From contig CALNBV010000101.1 in assembly GCA_937874515.1 (NCBI GenBank), positions 1 to 9,858 on the forward strand: a stretch of DNA of 9,858 bases, written 5' to 3'. The notes beneath the pieces were generated by a model. It was not told where the DNA came from. It was given only the letters and a program-made list of their open reading frames with translations, and did not search any database. The translations under genes and the position numbers were made by a program. Positions 1 to 5,944 of this stretch are shown here, in pieces (the first letter of the stretch is position 1; the number at the start of each line of letters is the position of its first letter). This stretch comes from an uncultured Paenibacillaceae bacterium. GTDB taxonomy: Bacteria > Bacillota > Bacilli > Aneurinibacillales > Aneurinibacillaceae.

Positions 1-53
1 ATTACATCATTGTCGGCGAGGAAAGGCAATGGTTTGATTCAAAATGCGTCTTT

Positions 54-311
54 TTATAGCAACGCCTGGTAAGGAGAGAGGTCAATATTTTTGGCCTGTA
101 ATATTTTGAGGACCTTCTCTTTATCTTTATCAGGAGACGATAAAATATATCCTCGGATTAGACAATCCTGATTCACTTCTACGATTCCATCTTCCTGAGC
201 CAGATGCTCCACTTTATTTACAATGGATTTTTTAGCCATAGGACGAACAAAGGCTGGGATTGGTTTGACAAGTTCGTCTAAAAGCTGATTAGCATCTTCA
301 TTCCAATTCAT
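54..311 (-). CDS. Stand-alone PCP_red domain protein (small, function unknown)
   Basis: An 85-residue protein. Its first ~52 residues match the pattern of the PCP_red domain, the small helical module at the C-terminus of light-independent protochlorophyllide reductase subunit B (ChlB/BchB): W3, an acidic/alanine stretch at 5-7, then P19-A-F-V-R-P-M25, a basic helix at 27-37, and G42-I-V-E-V46. In photosynthetic organisms the domain is part of a nitrogenase-like enzyme; here no enzyme body is attached, so its job is unknown. Residues 55-85 are an extra charged tail. There is a single cysteine (C50) and no signal peptide or membrane segment, so it is probably cytoplasmic. The ATG start has a purine-rich GGAAAGGG about 10 bases upstream. 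It lies 42 bases behind the YkgJ-like gene on the same strand and also has its own good promoter, so it may be transcribed alone or with that gene. Family assignment is from motif recognition; the function is open. Confidence 0.75.
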   Translation of the reverse strand: MNWNEDANQLLDELVKPIPAFVRPMAKKSIVNKVEHLAQEDGIVEVNQDCLIRGYILSSPDKDKEKVLKILQAKNIDLSPYQALL

Positions 312-346
312 AGGTAAACACCCTTTCCACTATTGTCATACTGCAT

Positions 347-376
347 ATTATAATCAAAGTGGTAAATGGTTTTCAA
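347..376 (-). promoter_or_regulatory. Sigma-A type promoter for the PCP_red gene
   Basis: On the minus strand TTGAAA (371-376) is followed after 18 bases by a perfect TATAAT (347-352), about 35 bases before the ATG at 311. The -35 box lies inside the last codons of the upstream YkgJ-like gene. This suggests the small gene can be expressed independently of its neighbour. Confidence 0.6.
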
Positions 377-1100
377 TTTTTTTAGCCGTTTCTATGCCCA
401 AATAAGCACATAACAAGTCTTTTGCCCAGAACCAGGCAGGTTTTGTATTCTCTGTGAGGAAATAATCCATTGCATACCTTTTTGGAAGGAGGGTAGGATT
501 AATACAACTGTAATTTTTCCGATAATAATTACCCCAACGGCTGAAATATTCTGTTTTTCGCGTAAGAGCAGTAACCAAGAGGTTATTGTCTACCTGAATC
601 ATTTCTAGGGGAAAGAGAGAACAACTGAAGGGTTTAATTGCATAAGGGTCTATTTCATGATCAAGGGCATAGCGATGAATGGCACAGAGGTATTGACCAT
701 CTAGTTCAACAAGAAATAGGCAATTCCCTTGAAAGATACGAATGCATGGATAATAGTTTGTTTTTCTTGTTTTTTCAAAGAGGCCATTTTGTTGGGCATA
801 TAAATAGCGGTTATCTTGATTGAACTCTTTAAGAATAGAAAAAGCATGTTCTTCAAATAACTGCAGGTTTTCCCCTTCCATTGAATAAGGTTGCCCGCCT
901 TCACAACAATTGTGTCCATGGGCTTGATGGCAATGAAAACAATCCAGGTTCACTGGAGTTATCAGGTTTTCATCAATGAGCAGGTGATGCTCTTCTAAGA
1001 AATGAATGGTTTTCCCCAGGTTTTGTTGAATATATTGTCTGACAAGCCTGTCTTCTTTTTTCGTTAAATATTCTTGTGTTCCATAAAATCTGCTTTCCAT
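354..1100 (-). CDS. YkgJ-like cysteine-cluster (putative metal-binding) protein
   Basis: A 248-residue soluble protein with two cysteine groups, typical of the broad YkgJ / DUF3109-like set of putative zinc- or iron-chelating proteins. Group one is C54-x2-C57-x7-C65-C66 followed by E-G-G and P71-Y. Group two is C119, C127, C139 (in YLCAIHRYA) and C160 in the typical KPFSCSLFPLE ending, where 'x-I-K-P-x-x-C' is characteristic of the family. No biochemical role is firmly known for this group; a bound Fe-S cluster or zinc is the usual suggestion. The longest open frame begins at a TTG at 1145, but that start has no ribosome binding site, and a plausible promoter (-10 at 1135-1140) falls inside the extension. 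I therefore choose the ATG at 1100, preceded by AGGAAAG about 12 bases away. It is divergent from cimA and upstream of the PCP_red gene. Confidence 0.75.
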   Translation of the reverse strand: MESRFYGTQEYLTKKEDRLVRQYIQQNLGKTIHFLEEHHLLIDENLITPVNLDCFHCHQAHGHNCCEGGQPYSMEGENLQLFEEHAFSILKEFNQDNRYLYAQQNGLFEKTRKTNYYPCIRIFQGNCLFLVELDGQYLCAIHRYALDHEIDPYAIKPFSCSLFPLEMIQVDNNLLVTALTRKTEYFSRWGNYYRKNYSCINPTLLPKRYAMDYFLTENTKPAWFWAKDLLCAYLGIETAKKIENHLPL

Positions 1101-1134
1101 TGCATGTTCCCGCTTTCCTGGCAGTATGATGTTT

Positions 1135-1163
1135 ACTATATCCAAAAAAGGGTTGGTTGAAAA
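1135..1163 (-). promoter_or_regulatory. Candidate promoter of the YkgJ-like gene
   Basis: On the minus strand TTTTCA (1158-1163), 17 bases, then TATAGT (1135-1140). The -10 is good and the -35 weak (4 of 6 bases to TTGACA). Transcription from here would give a leader of roughly 25-30 bases before the ATG at 1100, which is why the upstream TTG start at 1145 is disfavoured. Confidence 0.4.
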
Positions 1164-1208
1164 GTGGTTGTAAATTTGTTCGGCATATAGCGATAAGTAC
1201 AGGAGATG

Positions 1209-1217
1209 TGGTATACT
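1209..1217 (+). promoter_or_regulatory. Extended -10 promoter of cimA
   Basis: TGG followed directly by TATACT (1212-1217) forms a full TGn extended -10 element. No good -35 is seen at the usual distance, as is common for extended -10 promoters. The start of transcription would be near 1224, giving a leader of about 70 bases before the chosen cimA start. No T-box or other long riboswitch fits in that space. Confidence 0.5.
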
Positions 1218-1235
1218 TTACAGCAAATTGTTCAT

Positions 1236-1251
1236 TCGGAAACGTTTGCGA
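1236..1251 (+). promoter_or_regulatory. LacI/CcpA-like palindrome in the cimA leader
   Basis: TCGGAAACGTTTGCGA reads as a palindrome with 14 of 16 positions symmetric about a central CG. The AAACGTTT core resembles operators of the LacI family, including the CcpA cre site, but several outer positions differ from the cre consensus. It lies just downstream of the predicted transcription start, where a bound repressor could block elongation. Its role is inferred only from symmetry and position. Confidence 0.3.
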
Positions 1252-1282
1252 TGACGGTTGTTGAGACCGGAGAATAGGAAGT

Positions 1283-1287
1283 GGAGG
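1283..1287 (+). promoter_or_regulatory. Shine-Dalgarno deciding the cimA start
   Basis: GGAGG sits 8 bases before the GTG at 1296. It would lie inside the coding region if the upstream in-frame GTG at 1281 were used, and that upstream GTG has only AGGAA directly abutting it. Confidence 0.7.
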
Positions 1288-1295
1288 AACCGACC

Positions 1296-2924
1296 GTGAA
1301 GAAACAGATTTATATTTACGATACAACATTAAGAGACGGCACACAGGGAGAAGGGGTTAGCCTTTCTGTGGATGATAAGGTGAAAATCGCAAAAAAACTG
1401 GACAGTCTCGGCGTTCATTATATTGAAGGCGGATGGCCAGGAAGTAATCCGAAGGACATGGAATTTTTTCATCGGGTAAAGCAATTAGATTTGAAACAGG
1501 CAAAAGTAGCAGCTTTCGGAAGTACTAGAAGAGCTGGCATAAAAGCAGAAGATGATGCCAATTTACAAATGATTCTGGAAAGTGGCGTTGAAGTGGTTGC
1601 AATTTTCGGGAAAAGCTGGGATTTCCATGTTACCCATGCCCTTGGAACCACGTTGGAAGAAAATTTGAATATGATTTATGATTCTATTCGTTTCTTAAAA
1701 GAAAATGGATTAGAAGTGTTCTATGATGCTGAACACTTTTTTGATGGATATAAAAAGAACCCTGAATATGCATTGAATACTATTCGCAAAGCATCAGAAG
1801 CAGGTGCAGATTGTCTCGTGCTCTGTGACACAAATGGAGGTTCATTGCCTCATGAGGTTACACAAATTGTTAATCATGTGAAAAGTGAGTTAACTACACC
1901 TGTAGGGATTCACGTTCATAATGATGGAGGTTTGGCTGTTGCCAATTCACTGGCTGCTGTTGAAGCTGGGGCTGTACAGGTCCAGGGAACAATCAATGGT
2001 CTAGGTGAACGGTGTGGGAATGCAGACTTAATTTCCATTTTGCCTAACCTTCAATTGAAATTAGGGTACCAGGTTGTTTCTGAAGAACAAATTCGCCAGT
2101 TAACCAATGTGTCCCGTTATGTTTTTGAAATTGCCAATATTGTACCGCCTAACTCCCAACCTTTTGTTGGGGTAAGCGCTTTTGCCCATAAAGGTGGAAT
2201 GCATGTGAGTGCCATTTTAAAAGCAGGAGAAACCTATGAACATATCCGTCCAGAAGTAGTAGGGAATACCCGACGGGTTCTTGTTTCTGAGTTATCCGGC
2301 CAAAGCAACTTGTTGTTTAAAGCCCAGGAAATGAATCTTAATTTAGATAAATCCAGCCCTGAAGGTAAGGCAATTATTCAAAAGATTAAAGAATTGGAAC
2401 ATCAAGGATACCAATACGAAGGTGCAGAAGCTTCCTTTGAGCTCCTTCTACGCAAAGGCCTTGGGGAATATGAAGAAGTATTTACTGTTGAATCTGTAAA
2501 AATCCTCATGGAAAAAATGCGGAATGAAGAATCCTTAACAGAAGCGACTGTGAAACTACGGGTACAGGATAACATCGTTCATACGGTTGCTGAAGGAAAT
2601 GGGCCGGTTAATGCCTTAGATAATGCCCTTCGCAAAGCGTTAGAACAATTCTTCCCGGCCATTCGTGACATGTATTTGTCTGATTATAAAGTTCGCGTTC
2701 TTAGCGAGCATGAAGCAACAGCATCCAAAGTGCGGGTTTTGATTGAATCTACCGATGGCAAGGATAGCTGGAGTACAGTAGGGGTTTCTTCTAACGTAAT
2801 TGAAGCAAGCTGGGAAGCCCTTTTAGATAGTATGAATTATGTTCTTTTGCGCAAATATGAAAAAGTTGAATTAGATGATATTGACGACCCAAACCAGGAC
2901 CGCCAGGGGATATTGAATCACTAA
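1296..2924 (+). CDS. cimA: (R)-citramalate synthase CimA
   Basis: Condenses pyruvate and acetyl-CoA to (R)-citramalate, the first step of the threonine-independent route to 2-oxobutyrate and isoleucine; cytoplasmic. The 542-residue length is typical. The N-terminal DRE-TIM barrel starts with IYDTTLRDGTQGEGV (R13, D14 and catalytic/metal-site residues). The metal-binding H206-V-H208-N-D motif is followed by the GTINGLGERCGNADL signature. A linker with SELSGQSN leads into a C-terminal LeuA-type allosteric domain (about residues 370-520), where isoleucine feedback would act. Overall pattern (GGWPGSNPKD, GKSWDFHV, YDAEHFFDGYK) is that of CimA rather than isopropylmalate or homocitrate synthase. 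A longer frame opens at GTG 1281, but GGAGG at 1283-1287 lies 8 bases before GTG 1296, so 1296 is taken as the start. The gene stands alone, with a terminator after it and no ilv/leu neighbours in view. Confidence 0.93.
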   Translation: MKKQIYIYDTTLRDGTQGEGVSLSVDDKVKIAKKLDSLGVHYIEGGWPGSNPKDMEFFHRVKQLDLKQAKVAAFGSTRRAGIKAEDDANLQMILESGVEVVAIFGKSWDFHVTHALGTTLEENLNMIYDSIRFLKENGLEVFYDAEHFFDGYKKNPEYALNTIRKASEAGADCLVLCDTNGGSLPHEVTQIVNHVKSELTTPVGIHVHNDGGLAVANSLAAVEAGAVQVQGTINGLGERCGNADLISILPNLQLKLGYQVVSEEQIRQLTNVSRYVFEIANIVPPNSQPFVGVSAFAHKGGMHVSAILKAGETYEHIRPEVVGNTRRVLVSELSGQSNLLFKAQEMNLNLDKSSPEGKAIIQKIKELEHQGYQYEGAEASFELLLRKGLGEYEEVFTVESVKILMEKMRNEESLTEATVKLRVQDNIVHTVAEGNGPVNALDNALRKALEQFFPAIRDMYLSDYKVRVLSEHEATASKVRVLIESTDGKDSWSTVGVSSNVIEASWEALLDSMNYVLLRKYEKVELDDIDDPNQDRQGILNH

Positions 2925-2940
2925 AATTGCATGAAATGAC

Positions 2941-2970
2941 AAAAGACACCTTAACGGGTGTCTTTTTTTT
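2941..2970 (+). terminator. Intrinsic terminator of cimA
   Basis: AAAAGACACC (2941-2950) pairs with GGTGTCTTTT (2957-2966) across a 6-base loop, and the T-run continues to 2970. It begins 16 bases after the cimA stop codon. Confidence 0.92.
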
Positions 2971-3019
2971 GTTATTAATCGGATGGAAAATGGGAAACTT
3001 GTAACTGAAGAGAAAATTT

Positions 3020-3037
3020 TTCACTTCATAGAGTGAA
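3020..3037 (+). repeat. Short inverted repeat upstream of the secreted-protein gene
   Basis: TTCACT (3020-3025) and AGTGAA (3032-3037) flank a 6-base spacer, ending just before the ribosome binding site at 3041-3047. It could be a small operator or an mRNA hairpin. The gene lies between two terminators, so a promoter must lie in 2971-3040, but I see no convincing -35/-10 pair there. Confidence 0.3.
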
Positions 3038-3055
3038 GAAAGGAAGGTTACAAGG

Positions 3056-3580
3056 GTGAAAAAGAAATTGTTAGCAGGAGCTTTAGTTTTAGCGGTGATG
3101 GTACCAACATCTGCCTTTGCTGCAAATTCAGGAACATCTGTAGAATTAGTCGCGCATAAAGCCCATACACAAACCATGAATGGGGAGAAAATCAAAGAAA
3201 GACAGGATCGTTTAATGGATATTGTTAAACAATATTCCCCTGAGCTTTCTGGCGATTTTCAAAAGGTTTTCGATGAGAGAAAACAAATCATGGAGCAATT
3301 CAGAGCGAAACATGATGAATTAAGACAAAAATTCAAAGATATCCATACTAAAGTGGAAAAAGGTGAAATCACCAAAGAACAGGCTAAAAAAGAAATGGAG
3401 AAGTTAGGATTTAAAAAAGAAAATTCAGCAAAAATAAAGAAACAATTTGAGCTTCGTAAGGAATTAAAGGAAGCCGCCGATGCAAAAGATGCAGCGAAGA
3501 TCAAGAAAATTCTTCCCCAACTCTTAACGCAAATGCAGGATAGAAACAAACAGTTGAAGGAAGACTTCGCAAAAAAATAA
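3056..3580 (+). CDS. Secreted Lys/Glu-rich helical protein of unknown function
   Basis: A 174-residue protein with a clear Sec signal peptide: basic MKKK, hydrophobic LLAGALVLAVMV, and a probable cleavage site after SAFA (residue 22). The mature part has no cysteine, no lipobox and no wall-sorting signal. It is almost entirely charged and helix-forming, rich in Lys, Glu, Gln and Asp, with coiled-coil-like stretches (about residues 68-110 and 118-170). The segment KVEKGEITKEQAKKEMEKLG (about 99-118) resembles the helical repeats of small secreted DUF2680-type or Spy/CpxP-like proteins, but I cannot assign it to a family with confidence. The start is GTG, with AAGGAAGG eight to nine bases upstream. 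Terminators lie on both sides, so it is probably monocistronic. It would act outside the cytoplasmic membrane; a chaperone-like or surface-associated role is only a guess. Confidence 0.82.
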   Translation: MKKKLLAGALVLAVMVPTSAFAANSGTSVELVAHKAHTQTMNGEKIKERQDRLMDIVKQYSPELSGDFQKVFDERKQIMEQFRAKHDELRQKFKDIHTKVEKGEITKEQAKKEMEKLGFKKENSAKIKKQFELRKELKEAADAKDAAKIKKILPQLLTQMQDRNKQLKEDFAKK

Positions 3581-3591
3581 TTCTAATAAAG

Positions 3592-3621
3592 AAGGCTGTC
3601 GAAAAAAATCGGCAGCCTTTT
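3592..3621 (+). terminator. Intrinsic terminator of the secreted-protein gene
   Basis: AAGGCTGTCGA (3592-3602) pairs with TCGGCAGCCTT (3609-3619) with one G-T pair and a 6-base A loop, followed by TTTTCTATAT. It starts 11 bases after the stop codon. Confidence 0.9.
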
Positions 3622-3641
3622 CTATATCCCATACATATTTA

Positions 3642-3671
3642 TTGACCGATATACTCTAATTAAAGTAATAT
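3642..3671 (+). promoter_or_regulatory. Promoter of the MFS-padR operon
   Basis: TTGACC (3642-3647), 18 bases, then TAATAT (3666-3671), about 34 bases before the ATG of the transporter. This is a good sigma-A type match. A palindrome fills most of the spacer, consistent with repression. Confidence 0.6.
3652..3667 (+). promoter_or_regulatory. Candidate operator for the downstream PadR regulator
   Basis: TACTCTAATTAAAGTA is symmetric at 14 of 16 positions and lies between the -35 and -10 boxes, overlapping the first bases of the -10. A protein bound here would exclude RNA polymerase. PadR proteins usually bind such AT-rich dyads at the promoter of the exporter gene they sit beside; the link to this PadR is inference. 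Confidence 0.42.
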
Positions 3672-3704
3672 GTTCATAGTATAAATAGAAAGGAAGTGAG
3701 GAAC

Positions 3705-5270
3705 ATGTCAACCTTGACCAAAAGGGGCCGCATACTGGTCATTATCGGGATGTTGTTAGGAATGTTAATGGCATCACTGGATAACACCATTGTTTCGACC
3801 GCAATGCCGACAGTCGTGTCTCAATTAGGGGGATTAGAGATTTTCTCCTGGGTATTTACAGCTTATTTATTAACATCCACGACCTTTATCCCCATCTTTG
3901 GAAAACTTGCTGATTTATATGGGAAGAAACTATTTTATATGCTTGGGTTAGCAGTGTTTATTATAGGTTCAGCTCTATCAGCAACATCGCAAACGATGTT
4001 TCAGTTAATTTTATATCGTGCTGTGCAGGGGATTGGTGCAGCAGCCATGTTCCCCATTACCTTTGCCATGATTATGGAAGTGTTTCCCCCGGAAAAAAGG
4101 GGCAAGATGCAGGGGCTTTTTTCAGCTGTTTTTGGGATTTCCGCCGTTGCTGGCCCAACATTAGGGGCTTATTTTACAGATTTTCTTTCCTGGCACTGGA
4201 TTTTTCTTATTAATGTACCTTTAGGTTTAATCGCTTTGCTATTTATCGGGGGTTATTATAAAGAAATGCCACGAGAAAAACGTAAAGTGGTAATTGATTA
4301 TGCAGGGGCTTTTACTCTTTCTTTTGCAATTGTTTCTTTAATTCTAGGATTGGTCATGGGGGGAAAAGATTTTTCCTGGGATTCCTGGCAAATTCTCTCC
4401 ATGTTAATTGGATCAGGTTTATTGCTTGTCTTATTTTTCTGGATTGAAGCAAAAGCGAATGAGCCGATCATTCCTCTTTCTTTATTTAATAAAGGGGTGA
4501 CTTCCGCCACTTTTTCTTCTTTCTTTCAAGGGGTTATTATGATTGCTGCTTCTTCCTATATCCCCTTATTTATTCAGGGGGTCCTGGGTGGTTCAGCTTC
4601 CAATGCAGGGAATTTGTTAACACCAATGATGCTTTCCTTGGTTGCAGGGTCTACTATTGGCGGTTTGTTAATGGGGAAAATTTCCTTTCGTCCCATTATG
4701 ATTGCCGCAAGCATTGTGATGGCTGTGGGAACCTATTTGTTATCCCAAATTGATATGACCACCAGCAATTCTTATATGGTACTTTCTATGATTGTCCTTG
4801 GCCTGGGTCTGGGACCTTTAATGCCTGTTACCATGATGTTAACCCAGACTTCTGTGGGTCCAAAAAATATTGGTGTAGGAACATCCTTAATTGCTTTCTT
4901 CCGTAATATTGGGATGGCACTGGGGGTTAGTATTCTTGGTGTTATTGTAAATAATCGTATCGCTGATACCTTATCCCAAACCATGGGGAACATGGCAGGC
5001 CAATTCGGAGGAAATCAGGATGCACAGGTACTTTTCTCTGCAGAGGCAAAAGCTATGATTCCGCCGCCTGTATTCCAAAAACTCCAGGAGGGATTAGGTA
5101 ATGCCATTACTGATGTGTTCGTCGTGTGTATTGGTATTACAGTGATTTTATTCCTTCTTGCTTTCCTTGCAGGAAAAGCTCGATTGGTGAAAAAAGAAGG
5201 GCCAGAGGTTCGCCAGGCGGAGCAAGGAAAAGAAGTTTCTCCTGTTATAGTAGAGGCAGCGAGGGAGTAA
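3705..5270 (+). CDS. DHA2-family MFS multidrug exporter (EmrB/QacA type)
   Basis: A 521-residue membrane protein with the length and hydrophobic pattern of 14-helix drug:H+ antiporters. Family motifs are plain: LDNTIVSTAMPTV in helix 1 (D26, the DHA2 motif D1), motif A GKLADLYGKK (66-75) in the loop after helix 2, R105-A-V-Q-G-I-G (motif B) in helix 4, and G144-I-S-A-V-A-G-P-T-L-G (motif C, typical of exporters) in helix 5. The C-terminal ~35 residues are a charged cytoplasmic tail. It would export toxic or amphiphilic compounds using the proton gradient; the substrate cannot be read from the sequence. An in-frame GTG at 3696 is possible, but AAGGA at 3690-3694 is better spaced for the ATG at 3705. 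It is followed after 13 bases by a padR gene, so export is probably controlled by that repressor. Confidence 0.92.
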   Translation: MSTLTKRGRILVIIGMLLGMLMASLDNTIVSTAMPTVVSQLGGLEIFSWVFTAYLLTSTTFIPIFGKLADLYGKKLFYMLGLAVFIIGSALSATSQTMFQLILYRAVQGIGAAAMFPITFAMIMEVFPPEKRGKMQGLFSAVFGISAVAGPTLGAYFTDFLSWHWIFLINVPLGLIALLFIGGYYKEMPREKRKVVIDYAGAFTLSFAIVSLILGLVMGGKDFSWDSWQILSMLIGSGLLLVLFFWIEAKANEPIIPLSLFNKGVTSATFSSFFQGVIMIAASSYIPLFIQGVLGGSASNAGNLLTPMMLSLVAGSTIGGLLMGKISFRPIMIAASIVMAVGTYLLSQIDMTTSNSYMVLSMIVLGLGLGPLMPVTMMLTQTSVGPKNIGVGTSLIAFFRNIGMALGVSILGVIVNNRIADTLSQTMGNMAGQFGGNQDAQVLFSAEAKAMIPPPVFQKLQEGLGNAITDVFVVCIGITVILFLLAFLAGKARLVKKEGPEVRQAEQGKEVSPVIVEAARE

Positions 5271-5283
5271 GGATGGGTGAAAC

Positions 5284-5808
5284 GTGTTACAGTTAATTAT
5301 ACTTGGTTTGTTAAATGATCAAGATTTGCATCCTTATGAAGTGATGCAAATCATGAAATCAAGATATATGGAGAATTACATTAAAATCAATTATGGGACC
5401 CTGTATTATAACGTAGAACAACTTTATAAACGGGGAGATATTGCCATTAAAGAAGTGGTTCATGATGAAAAGAGACCTGATAAAACAATCTATTCTATAA
5501 CCCCACAGGGCAGGGAGCGTTTTACAGAGCTTTTGCATAAACAATTTTTGGATCGCACACTTTTACATCATCCCTTATATGCTGCTTTAATGTTTACCCA
5601 TTACGCCGATCGAAATATTGTAAAGGCAGCTTTGGAAAAACGAAAGGCTAGCTTTGAAAAAAATATTCAACAACTTCAGGGGATCATGGAGGAATTCGGT
5701 GATAAAGTTCCCTGGGGGACCTTGCATATCATGAAAAATGGGATGATGCATAAGGAAACAGAATTAGCCTGGATTAATGAATTCTTAAAAGAATTAAATG
5801 AGACATGA
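5284..5808 (+). CDS. PadR-family transcriptional regulator
   Basis: A 174-residue protein. The N-terminal ~85 residues form the PadR winged helix: LIILGLL at the start, HPYEVMQIM, then the recognition-helix region INYGTLYYNVEQLYKRGDI and the wing with KRPDKTIYSITPQGRERF. Residues ~90-170 are a helical dimerisation region of the Vir_act_alpha_C kind, with charged coiled-coil character around AALEKRKASFEKNIQQLQ. It should bind DNA as a dimer and release it when a small ligand, often a substrate of the partner exporter, binds. The GTG start is preceded by AAGGA ten bases upstream and lies 13 bases after the transporter stop, so the two genes form one operon. Autoregulation through the palindrome at the operon promoter is likely but inferred. 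Confidence 0.92.
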   Translation: MLQLIILGLLNDQDLHPYEVMQIMKSRYMENYIKINYGTLYYNVEQLYKRGDIAIKEVVHDEKRPDKTIYSITPQGRERFTELLHKQFLDRTLLHHPLYAALMFTHYADRNIVKAALEKRKASFEKNIQQLQGIMEEFGDKVPWGTLHIMKNGMMHKETELAWINEFLKELNET

Positions 5809-5817
5809 TGGATTAAT

Positions 5818-5857
5818 AACAAGTTCGGGGATATATCCCTGAACTTGTTTTCTTATT
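5818..5857 (+). terminator. Intrinsic terminator of the MFS-padR operon
   Basis: A long inverted repeat, 5818-5830 with 5837-5849 (AACAAGTTCGGGG against CCCTGAACTTGTT, one G-T pair), followed by TTTTCTTATTT. It begins 9 bases after the padR stop codon. Confidence 0.9.
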
Positions 5858-5877
5858 TACAAGGTAGGGGAACCTTA

Positions 5878-5894
5878 ATATAGGATGATATAGG
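5878..5894 (+). repeat. Direct repeat in the -35 region of the agu promoter
   Basis: ATATAGG occurs at 5878-5884 and again at 5888-5894, ten bases apart, i.e. on the same face of the helix. It occupies the place where a -35 box would be and could be a regulator-binding site. The repeat is short and AT-rich, so chance is possible. Confidence 0.25.
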
Positions 5895-5900
5895 GGATTA

Positions 5901-5909
5901 TGCTATAAT
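5901..5909 (+). promoter_or_regulatory. Extended -10 promoter of aguAB
   Basis: TGC directly followed by the perfect consensus TATAAT (5904-5909) gives a complete extended -10 element. No good -35 is present 17 bases upstream. The leader before the aguA ATG would be about 30 bases. Confidence 0.65.
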
Positions 5910-5944
5910 ATTGTGCGGAAATGTGATAAGAGAGGGGTTAATGA

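Noticed and set aside
1..59. Open plus-strand frame running in from the left edge, ending in TAG at 57-59 (reads ...YIIVGEERQWFDSKCVFL).
   Set aside because: It could be the tail of a plus-strand gene convergent with the PCP_red gene, but only 18 codons are visible, another plus frame is also open to position 72, and there is no family motif to decide.
1101..1145. Upstream extension of the YkgJ-like gene to a TTG at 1145.
   Set aside because: No ribosome binding site precedes the TTG, and a candidate promoter -10 overlaps the extension; the ATG at 1100 is better supported.
1237..1250. CcpA cre site ahead of cimA.
   Set aside because: The core AAACGTTT fits, but four defined outer positions of the cre consensus do not; it is kept only as a generic palindrome.
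1146..1295. T-box or other riboswitch controlling cimA.
   Set aside because: The leader from the predicted start is only about 70 bases, no T-box core sequence is present, and there is no terminator hairpin before the gene.
973..1344. Minus-strand open frame of 123 codons spanning the YkgJ-like/cimA divergent region.
   Set aside because: It overlaps two well-supported genes and their promoters in another frame, and its translation has no recognisable family features.
2791..3195. Minus-strand open frame of 134 codons across the end of cimA, its terminator and the secreted-protein start.
   Set aside because: It runs antisense through a strong terminator and two real genes, and looks like a chance frame.
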